6,426 nucleotides of DNA, taken from contig VAYV01000270.1 of the NCBI GenBank assembly GCA_005883175.1, positions 1-6,426 of the forward strand, written 5' to 3'. Source of the stretch: Actinomycetota bacterium (GTDB taxonomy: Bacteria > Actinomycetota > AC-67). Below the pieces are notes generated by a model. It was not told where the DNA came from and made no database searches. It saw only the letters and a program-made list of their open reading frames with translations. This document shows positions 1-5,261 of the stretch, one piece after another. Within the stretch, counting starts at the first letter, position 1. Each line of letters starts with the position of its first letter. Both the position numbers and the translations under genes were made by a program.

Positions 1-479
1 TTCGCCCCGCGGCTGCGCGCGAGGTGACGGTTCAAGATGTTGCGATTGATCTCGAGCAGCTTGGCGGGAACCGTCCGCACGGAGGTCGCCGTGGGAACGG
101 CGAGGGACGATTCCATGTACTTGGCAAGGGTGGCGTCGGCGCCGCGGAGCGGCGTCGCGCCCGGGGGGGCCGGTGTGGTTCGCGAGATCTCGTCGGTGGC
201 CTTTTTCGGCTCGGCCTTGTCACGATCGGGATCCTCCTTTCGGACCGCCCCTTTCGCCGGCTCCTCAGCCTTCGTGTGCTCCGGCGCTTTCTTGGTCTCG
301 GGCTTTGGTTCCTGCGGAGCTGGGGTCTTCGGCTGCGCCTGTGCGCCGCCGTCCGGGCTGTAGTCCGCGAAGAAATCGCGCCAGGGCTCTGAGACCGAGT
401 CCGGGCTGTCGAGGTACTGCTGGTACATCTCCTCGATCAGCCAGCTGTTCGGGCCGAACTGAGCCTGTTCGCGCTCCAT
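1..479 (-). CDS. kgd: Multifunctional 2-oxoglutarate decarboxylase/dehydrogenase (E2-E1 fusion), N-terminal part
   Basis: N-terminal 159 residues of an actinobacterial Kgd/OdhA-type enzyme; the rest lies beyond the left edge. In the family this protein carries an E2-like succinyltransferase domain fused to the thiamine-diphosphate E1 domain and acts on 2-oxoglutarate in the TCA cycle. Seen here: an N-terminal helical segment with FGPNSWLIEEMYQQYL (residues 8-23) and the Trp/Phe-rich continuation to about residue 40; a Pro/Glu/Lys-rich linker (about 44-110); and the start of the E2-like domain with LAVPTATSVRTVPAKLL (126-142), followed by an Arg-rich stretch. This matches mycobacterial Kgd as I remember it. 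The catalytic residues are not in the window. The start is chosen at ATG 479; an in-frame GTG at 488 is possible, and neither has a well-spaced ribosome binding site. It lies 50-60 bp after the glycosyltransferase-like gene on the same strand, so the two may be co-transcribed. Confidence 0.9.
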   Translation of the reverse strand, partial: MEREQAQFGPNSWLIEEMYQQYLDSPDSVSEPWRDFFADYSPDGGAQAQPKTPAPQEPKPETKKAPEHTKAEEPAKGAVRKEDPDRDKAEPKKATDEISRTTPAPPGATPLRGADATLAKYMESSLAVPTATSVRTVPAKLLEINRNILNRHLARSRGA

Positions 480-538
480 GTCCTTCACTCTACGTCGCGC
501 GGAGTTCCCACACCTGCCCGTCTCGGCTGAGGTGATCG

Positions 539-1207
539 TTAGGCGCGCGCGATCGGCGAGCGGCCCAGGATCACCCGAAGCGGTGGCCTGTCCTCCCCGC
601 GCCGGCGCATCTCGGCCTCGTCGGCAAGGACGCGCTCGTAGGTCTCGAGGGTGCGCGCGACCGCGCCGGGCCCATCACCGATCACGACCTGCTTCGCGGA
701 TGGCAGCTCGAACACGGTTTCGATCTGGGCGCGCACACCATCGTCCGGCACGATCGTCTGGCGCGATTCGTACGTGAGCCACCACTCCGCCTGCGCGACG
801 AGGCGGCCGGTCTCGTCGAGCTCGCCGGCCGCGCGCCCGTGCTCGCAGTCGCGGAGCGTGGAGACCATCGGGATCTCGAAGACCGACTTGGTCGCGGCCG
901 CCGCCCACGCGGTCTCCCATCCGTGGGCGTGGATGACGTCGAAGGTGCTCGCCGTTGCGAGGCGGGTCGCGCGCTCGAGCATCCCTGCGCTGAACTGGAT
1001 CGCCCACGCCAAACGGTCCCTCGCCGGGACGAAGGGCGGGTACTCAGCGACGCGCGCGATGCGGAAACGCGACAGGTCGGCGTCGGGTGAGGGCTGCTCG
1101 GGCGCGATCAGATCCACGTCGTGGCAGGCGCGCGCGAGTTCGGCGGCAAGCTCATGGACCCGTTCGCCGGGCGCGGTCTCACCCACGGAGAGCATCAAGA
1201 TGCGCAT
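539..1207 (-). CDS. Glycosyltransferase family 4-like protein, N-terminal GT-B domain only
   Basis: A 222-residue protein. It opens with MRILMLSVGE, the first beta strand of a GT-B glycosyltransferase. It then shows hallmarks of the glycogen/starch-synthase-like GT4 N-domain: VHELAAELA (17-25), DVIHAHGWETAWAA (90-103), a PMVSTLRDCEHGR strand and loop (113-125), EWWLTYES (141-148), and VFELPSAKQVVIGDGPG (165-181), equivalent to the usual IPNGVD strand that ends domain 1. A full-length enzyme would continue with a Rossmann domain of about 180 residues that binds the nucleotide sugar. Here the next residues are VARTLETYERVLA (183-195), which resembles the last helix of GT4 enzymes, then a charged tail to TAA at 541-539. 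The frame is clean, so this is not a simple frameshift. Transferase activity is doubtful; a regulatory or sugar-binding role is conjecture. The start is ATG 1207; an upstream in-frame ATG at 1285 would overlap the divergent gene and adds unlikely sequence. No clear ribosome binding site is seen. Confidence 0.75.
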   Translation of the reverse strand: MRILMLSVGETAPGERVHELAAELARACHDVDLIAPEQPSPDADLSRFRIARVAEYPPFVPARDRLAWAIQFSAGMLERATRLATASTFDVIHAHGWETAWAAAATKSVFEIPMVSTLRDCEHGRAAGELDETGRLVAQAEWWLTYESRQTIVPDDGVRAQIETVFELPSAKQVVIGDGPGAVARTLETYERVLADEAEMRRRGEDRPPLRVILGRSPIARA

Positions 1208-1232
1208 GATGCTGGGGAGGTGGTGGCGCTGG

Positions 1233-1247
1233 AACGGCGACGCCGTT
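1233..1247. promoter_or_regulatory. 15-bp palindrome in divergent intergenic gap, candidate operator
   Basis: AACGGCG, a single central A, then CGCCGTT: two perfect 7-bp arms. It sits between the divergent starts at 1207 (minus) and 1273 (plus), 26 bp before the plus-strand start. Arms this close suit a dimeric DNA-binding protein better than an RNA hairpin. No convincing sigma-70 -35/-10 pair is visible in the gap, and a chance palindrome in GC-rich DNA is possible. Confidence 0.3.
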
Positions 1248-1272
1248 GACCGACCCGACTCAAGGAGGGCGT

Positions 1273-1641
1273 ATGAACGGAGCACTCATCGTTACGTGGG
1301 GTAGCAATGTCCCGGGGCGCGAAGCAAAGGGCCTCGAGGTCTTCGGCAAGGCGCTCGCTCACTTCGACGAGCTTGCGAAGAAAGGCCGCATCCACGGCCA
1401 CAAGGAGTACCTCACCTTGACCGGCAATGTGGACCAGCTGGCCGGCGTGATGATCATCGAAGGACCCGTCGAGGAGCTCGTCAAGATCCAGACGGAGGAA
1501 GCGACGCGAACCCTGCTGATCGAAGGCGCGAGCATCGCGAAGAACTTCACCGCCACGATCGCCTCTGGCGGCGACGAGCAGACGCTGACCCAAGAGATCG
1601 GCCTGTTCACCAAGACGCAGCAGAACCTCGGCTACATGTAG
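1273..1641 (+). CDS. Small conserved-looking protein of unknown function, dimeric alpha-beta-barrel-like
   Basis: A 122-residue protein I do not recognise by name. The start is well supported: AGGAGG at 1263-1268 lies 4 bp before ATG 1273. An in-frame TTG at 1246 lacks such a site and overlaps the palindrome. The predicted secondary structure reads beta (ALIVTWG, 4-10), a long amphipathic helix (about 16-38), beta (HKEYLTLTG, 43-51), beta (AGVMIIEGP, 57-65), helix (about 66-86) and beta (NFTATIASG, 91-99), then a helical C-terminus ending GYM. That beta-alpha-beta-beta-alpha-beta order is the ferredoxin-like/dimeric alpha-beta-barrel pattern seen in YCII, EthD and monooxygenase-like proteins; this is an inference from pattern, not recognised homology. 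There is no signal peptide or membrane segment, so it is probably cytosolic. It is transcribed away from the glycosyltransferase-like gene and is followed by a hairpin. Confidence 0.8.
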   Translation: MNGALIVTWGSNVPGREAKGLEVFGKALAHFDELAKKGRIHGHKEYLTLTGNVDQLAGVMIIEGPVEELVKIQTEEATRTLLIEGASIAKNFTATIASGGDEQTLTQEIGLFTKTQQNLGYM

Positions 1642-1659
1642 CCTTCGGATCGAACGTGC

Positions 1660-1687
1660 GACGGGGGGCCGTTCTGGGCCCCTCGTC
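1660..1687 (+). terminator. GC-rich hairpin after the small unknown gene, possible terminator
   Basis: An 11-bp stem (1660-1670 with 1677-1687, one G-T wobble) closes a 6-nt loop and lies 18 bp after the stop at 1641. The following bases are only partly T-rich, so termination may be weak. The hairpin lies before the TTG start at 1704, whose ribosome binding site is at 1695-1699. Confidence 0.45.
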
Positions 1688-1703
1688 TGTGTCTGGAGGT
1701 CCT

Positions 1704-2193
1704 TTGCCGAGCGGCTTGTACCGGCGCTTCGAGGACGGCGCCACCGAACAGTTCCGGTGCGCGCCGGGGCCGATGGGCTGGCGCTACTTCTCGACGATCC
1801 AGGATGCGCGCGGCGCCACCAACGTGGACCTGTCGGTCGACGCGGCGTGGCGCCCGGTGCGCGTGCGCATCCTGACCCCCGAACACCACGTGCTGATGAG
1901 CGCGCGCGGAAGCATCCAGGACGACGAGCCGCTCGACGTCCCGTTCGATCCCGAGACGATCACCGTGGACTTCGGATCGCCCTGCTTCCCACTTGCGACC
2001 GCGAGGCGTCTCGGCGGATCCGGCGAGATCGATGCGACCGTGATCGACGGCGAGGCCGGAGAGCTCATGGCGTCGGGTCACGCCACACATTTCGCGCGCG
2101 CTGTGGATCGCCGGGGACGTCGTCGTGGCCGGCGACGGACTGGAGCTGGTCGCGTACGACCCCGGCGGACAAGGCTCGCGGCCGCTGTCGTAG
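1704..2193 (+). CDS. Unrecognised protein of about 160 residues, frame broken near its C-terminus
   Basis: Unknown function. The start is taken as TTG 1704 because GGAGG at 1695-1699 lies 4 bp upstream; the product begins MPSGLYRRFEDG. An earlier in-frame ATG at 1656 would force translation through the hairpin and is unlikely. The body is soluble and beta-rich, with segments such as NVDLSVDAAWRPVRVRIL and TITVDFGSPCF, and has no signal peptide or membrane segment. The starting frame reads well to about GHATHFARA (near 2099). After that it turns Arg-rich with poor third-position GC and runs to TGA 2238-2240. The next frame over continues naturally as LWIAGDVVVAGDGLELVAY and stops at TAG 2191-2193. 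The change falls at the CGCGCGCGC tract (2093-2101); restoring one CG pair, or removing one base, joins the two frames. This is either a sequencing/assembly error or a recent mutation that swaps the last 31 residues. The end given is that of the restored frame. Confidence 0.65.
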
Positions 2194-2236
2194 GGCGCGC
2201 GCGCCGCCATGGCGAGGCCGGTAGGCTCTCGCAGCC

Positions 2237-3106
2237 ATGAAGTGGTTCAAGAAGAAAGACGAGAACGTCTCGGCGCCGCCCGCGCGACCAGACTCTCGGC
2301 CGTCTTCCCGGCCTGCGCCCCTCGACGACTGGCGCACAGACGACTGGCGCACATACGACGGGGTCGCGGCCGATTACGCGCGCGCCGTGGCGCCGCACCT
2401 CACCGAGATCGCCGGCGACCTCGTCGCGTTCGCCGAGATCCCCGCGGGGGGCAGGCTGCTCGACGTGGGAACGGGAACGGGAGTCGTCCTGCAGGCCGCA
2501 GACAACGTCGCGGCGTTCGGCGTCGATCCGTCGGTCCCGATGCTGAAGAACGCGCGCGGTTTGGCGGTCGCCGCAGCCGACACGATCAACCTTCCCTTCC
2601 GCAACGACACGTTCCACGTTGCCACGGCCGCATTCGTCCTTCCGATGTTCACGAAGCTCGACACCGCGCTGTTCGACGTGATCCGAGTGCTGCGTCCGGG
2701 CGGGGTGCTCGCCGTCGCGACGTGGGAAGCCGGCGAGGACGAGCTTCAGAAGACGTGGCGCGAGCCGGCCGAGCGCGCCGTCGGTGAAGAGATGATGCGC
2801 GACGAGCTACGCGACGCGGAGCCGTGGTCGCAGGTCGCGGGGAACAAAGAACGTCTCGAGCAGGCCTTGCGCGACGCCGGCCTTCACCCCGTGCGCGTTG
2901 AGCGGCGGAAGTACAAGCTATCGATCTCTCGTGAGGATTACGTGACCGAGAAGACCACCGAATCCAGCGGCCGTTTCGTTCGCCGGATGCTTGCCGACGA
3001 GTGGCCCGAGTTCTTGGAGCACGCGCGCGCAACGTACGCGGCAACGTTCCCCGATGTGCTGGTTGATTTCCGCGATGTGCTGCTCGCGGTTGGGACGAAG
3101 CCCTAG
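2237..3106 (+). CDS. Class I SAM-dependent methyltransferase
   Basis: A 289-residue protein of the UbiE/Methyltransf_11 type, expected to transfer a methyl group from S-adenosylmethionine to an unknown substrate. A lysine-rich start (MKWFKKKDEN) and a Pro/Ser-rich, probably disordered segment (11-29) precede the domain. Visible motifs: motif I RLLDVGTGTG (73-82) for SAM binding; the acidic residue ending strand 2 in VDPS (Asp97), expected to contact the ribose; ADTINLPFRNDTFHVAT (114-130); and the LRPGGVLAVATW strand (152-163). The C-terminal half (about 170-289) is a charged helical cap whose sequence does not reveal the substrate. No signal peptide is seen; it is cytosolic. ATG 2237 has only a weak upstream GGTAGG, 12 bp away. 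It follows the frame-broken gene by 43 bp (restored stop) on the same strand and is likely co-transcribed. Its TAG stop overlaps the stop of the convergent kinase gene. Confidence 0.9.
   Translation: MKWFKKKDENVSAPPARPDSRPSSRPAPLDDWRTDDWRTYDGVAADYARAVAPHLTEIAGDLVAFAEIPAGGRLLDVGTGTGVVLQAADNVAAFGVDPSVPMLKNARGLAVAAADTINLPFRNDTFHVATAAFVLPMFTKLDTALFDVIRVLRPGGVLAVATWEAGEDELQKTWREPAERAVGEEMMRDELRDAEPWSQVAGNKERLEQALRDAGLHPVRVERRKYKLSISREDYVTEKTTESSGRFVRRMLADEWPEFLEHARATYAATFPDVLVDFRDVLLAVGTKP
2324..2353 (+). repeat. Exact in-frame 15-bp tandem duplication in the methyltransferase gene
   Basis: Two identical adjacent 15-bp units (2324-2338 and 2339-2353) encode DDWRT twice (residues 30-34 and 35-39), just before the methyltransferase fold. 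Perfect identity at synonymous positions suggests a recent slippage duplication. It lies in the presumed flexible N-terminal extension, so the fold should be unaffected. Confidence 0.9.
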
Positions 3107-4536
3107 GAGACGGCGACGAGCCGCGCCGGGTGGCGCAGGTGCAGCGTGAACGTCGACCCTTCGCCGAGCGCGCTCTCTACGGTGATCGTGCCGCCGACCG
3201 CCGCCGCCAGCTGGCGTGCGATGTACAGGCCGAGGCCGGTACCGCCGGCTGCTCGCGTTAGGACGTTCCCGAGACGGTGGAAGCGGTCGAAGATGCGCTC
3301 GACCTCGCTCTGCGGGATGCCGGGCCCGCGATCGGTCACGGCGATCTCGGCGCCGCTTTCCCCGTTCGTCACGCGGATCTCGATCGGCTCGTCGGCCGGC
3401 GCGTACTTGATCGCATTCGACACGAGGTTCGACATGATCTGACCGACGAACAGCTCGTCACCGCGCGCGCGGCAGTTGGTTTCTCCGTCGAGGATGATCA
3501 CGCGATCGTGATGGGCTGAGCGGAACTCGCTCGAGATGCGTTCGGCGATCGAGTACACGTCGATGATCGCGTCGTGCCCCTCTCCGTCGATGCCGCGCTC
3601 CAGCTTCGCCGCGTCGAGGAGGTTGACCACCAGCCGCTCGAGATGTTCGGCCTGCTTCAAGATGCTGCGCGCGGCCGTCGCCCGGTCCGCTGCGCTGAGT
3701 GAGTCGCCCGACTCGACGAGCGTCGCGGCGAAGCCCTTGATCGGCGTCAGCGGCGTTCGCAGCTCGTGCGAGACGGTGGCGACGAAGTCATCCTTCAGAC
3801 GCTCGACCTCGTGCGCGCGTGTGACATCGCGCACGACGAGGATGAGGAGGTGCGGGCGTGAGTCGGTGTCGTTCACGGGCGTCGAGGAGGCCGCGAGCCA
3901 GCGCGTGGCGCCGTCGCTGCCGATGATCTGGAGCTGCGCGGGGATCTCGACACCACTCGCCCAACGGTCGACCATGACGTCCAGACCGGCCTCGTCGCGC
4001 GCGCGCAGCCGATCGAGGCCGTGCGCGCCGACCATCTCCGCGGCCGTGTATCCGCTGATCTCTTCCATCCCGCTGTTCCACAGCTGGACCTTGCCGTCCG
4101 ACGACATCGTGACGATGCCGTCGGAGGTGTGCTCGACGATCTCCGCGAGCTTGCGGCGCTCCTCCAGGATCTCGTCCAACAGCGAGCCTTTCGCGAGCGC
4201 GCCGGCCGCTTCGCGCGCGAGCGTCTCGAGCACCGCAAGCTCCCCTTCTTCGAAGCCCTCGGGACCCGAGCAGTCGTACCCGCACAGCACGCCGACGACC
4301 CTGCCGTCGGCGAACAGCGGCGCTGCGATGCAGTCTCGTCTTCCTTCTGCGTTGAGCAGCGCGACGAGGTTCGGTGCTGCGGTCGCGCGCGTGATGCGGG
4401 TGGTGCGCGCGCGCATCGCGAGCGTCCAAGCAAGCGACTCGGCGTCGCTGTGCTCGGTCGTGATCACATTGCCCTCTGCACTTGCCGTGTACACGGTCCT
4501 GCTATCACCGTCGCGCACGACGAGCTGCGCCGTGCC
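3103..4536 (-). CDS. Sensor histidine kinase, cytoplasmic GAF-PAS-HisKA-HATPase part (second frame of a split gene)
   Basis: About 477 residues of a two-component sensor kinase. In order: a GAF domain lacking its first helix (starts AQLVVRDGDSRTVYTA, about 4530-4165); a PAS domain (EIVEHTSDGIVTMSSDG onward, about 4145-3820); HisKA with the H-box FVATVSHELRTPLTPIKGF, whose phospho-accepting His codon is 3768-3766; and HATPase_c with N-box NLVSNAIKYAP (around 3400-3430), G1 DRGPGIP (around 3315-3335), F-box IFDRFHRLGN and G2 GGTGLGLYIA (around 3220-3246). All core catalytic motifs are present. Expected role: ATP-dependent autophosphorylation and phosphotransfer to a response regulator, which is not in the window. 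There is no credible start at the head of this frame. The open frame continues to 4977, but that extension is Ser/Arg-rich and antisensical to the real membrane-domain frame. I read it as the C-terminal continuation of the gene starting at 5251. It ends at TAG 3105-3103. Confidence 0.85.
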   Translation of the reverse strand, partial: GTAQLVVRDGDSRTVYTASAEGNVITTEHSDAESLAWTLAMRARTTRITRATAAPNLVALLNAEGRRDCIAAPLFADGRVVGVLCGYDCSGPEGFEEGELAVLETLAREAAGALAKGSLLDEILEERRKLAEIVEHTSDGIVTMSSDGKVQLWNSGMEEISGYTAAEMVGAHGLDRLRARDEAGLDVMVDRWASGVEIPAQLQIIGSDGATRWLAASSTPVNDTDSRPHLLILVVRDVTRAHEVERLKDDFVATVSHELRTPLTPIKGFAATLVESGDSLSAADRATAARSILKQAEHLERLVVNLLDAAKLERGIDGEGHDAIIDVYSIAERISSEFRSAHHDRVIILDGETNCRARGDELFVGQIMSNLVSNAIKYAPADEPIEIRVTNGESGAEIAVTDRGPGIPQSEVERIFDRFHRLGNVLTRAAGGTGLGLYIARQLAAAVGGTITVESALGEGSTFTLHLRHPARLVAVS

Positions 4537-5251
4537 TGCTGGCGTAGCTTCGGTGGGACCAGCGAAGGACCAGCAGCGGGACTGCGAAGAGCGCGACAAC
4601 CAGCGGGTTGGATCGATACGACGCGACGAAGAGCAAGCCGAAGGCGGCATTGACCCCCGAGCCGAGGAAGAACGACGGAGCCAGCATCCGCATGACACTA
4701 GGCAGCGGCTCGTCCTCCGCGAACGAAATGACGATCGCAAGCGTGAGCGCGTTGAGCACTGCGATCGTTGCGATGGCCGCCAAGATGGCCAACGCGTTTC
4801 GGAGATGGAGTGCCGAACCATGCCTTGCCGCGTCGAACACGAGGCTGCCTGCGCCGGCCGCGAACACATACTGGGCGACGTTGAACAGGGCTTTCCGCGG
4901 ATTGTTCCGGCGGATCGTGTTGGCGGCCGCGATACCGAGCCCGGCGATGACGATGACGACGGCAGCCGGCAATGCAAAGATCGCCGGTGCCAGCACGGCC
5001 TCGGTGAGATCGAGCGACATGCCTTGATCGCGGTACTGGATGCGAACGGTCAGGTACGCAGCGGCCGTGAGCAACGCGAGGAGCGCGGGGGCGGTCGTCC
5101 ATGCGATGTGGGGGTGGCCGTGCAACGCCAGACTGACGCCGCCGATGGCCAAGCCCAACGCGCCCAGCGAGACGGTGATCACGGCCACCGCCAGAGGTCG
5201 CCGAGGCGGGGGGGGTGCCTCGGCGTTCCTCTGTTGGGTGGCCTCCTTCAA
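4505..5251 (-). CDS. Multi-TM N-terminal membrane domain of the sensor histidine kinase (first frame of a split gene)
   Basis: A 248-residue frame with about seven hydrophobic segments: residues 20-43, 50-69, 84-110, 121-141, 152-177, 189-212 and 214-232. This gives an integral membrane sensor domain of the general MASE-like kind found ahead of actinobacterial kinases and GGDEF proteins; the exact family is not recognised. The frame is convincing to LRWSHRSYAS (229-238), then becomes Arg-rich and stops at TGA 4507-4505. The kinase frame takes over within a few bases, so this is very probably the N-terminus of the same protein, interrupted. The start is uncertain. TTG 5251 is in frame, 11 bp after the peptidase stop, but a strong AGGAGG (5247-5242) lies just inside it with no start codon at the right distance. 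GTG 5188 is the next option. An 8-G run at 5208-5215, coding for prolines, could hide a further indel. The short gap to the peptidase gene suggests co-transcription. Confidence 0.7.
   Translation of the reverse strand: MKEATQQRNAEAPPPPRRPLAVAVITVSLGALGLAIGGVSLALHGHPHIAWTTAPALLALLTAAAYLTVRIQYRDQGMSLDLTEAVLAPAIFALPAAVVIVIAGLGIAAANTIRRNNPRKALFNVAQYVFAAGAGSLVFDAARHGSALHLRNALAILAAIATIAVLNALTLAIVISFAEDEPLPSVMRMLAPSFFLGSGVNAAFGLLFVASYRSNPLVVALFAVPLLVLRWSHRSYASRHGAARRARR
4528..4540 (-). other. Frame-change junction inside the sensor kinase gene
   Basis: Reading leftward, the membrane-domain frame is sensible to about 4535 (SYAS) and the kinase frame from about 4533 (TAQLVVRDG). The two frames differ by one base. 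Kinases of this layout normally have tens of residues here: a signalling helix plus the first helix and strand of GAF. This suggests lost sequence whose length is not a multiple of three, or an assembly collapse, more than a single-base slip. Confidence 0.6.
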
Positions 5252-5261
5252 CGGGGCTTCT

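Noticed and set aside
24..392. Plus-strand open frames over the left edge
   Set aside because: Antisense to the clear Kgd N-terminus; Arg/Gly/Leu-rich shadow sequence.
1208..1285. Glycosyltransferase-like gene starting at ATG 1285
   Set aside because: It would overlap the well-supported divergent gene start and ribosome binding site; MRILML at 1207 is the normal beginning of the fold.
651..1304. A 217-codon plus-strand open frame
   Set aside because: Antisense to the glycosyltransferase-like gene, with low-complexity composition and no recognisable motif.
1656..1703. Start of the unknown gene at ATG 1656
   Set aside because: It would translate through the hairpin at 1660-1687, and a good ribosome binding site supports TTG 1704 instead.
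2194..2240. ATGA stop-start overlap as evidence of translational coupling with the methyltransferase
   Set aside because: The TGA belongs to the out-of-frame Arg-rich tail; the coding-like frame stops at 2193.
4537..4977. N-terminal extension of the kinase frame to ATG 4977
   Set aside because: Ser/Arg-rich sequence in the wrong frame for the well-supported membrane helices of the same strand.
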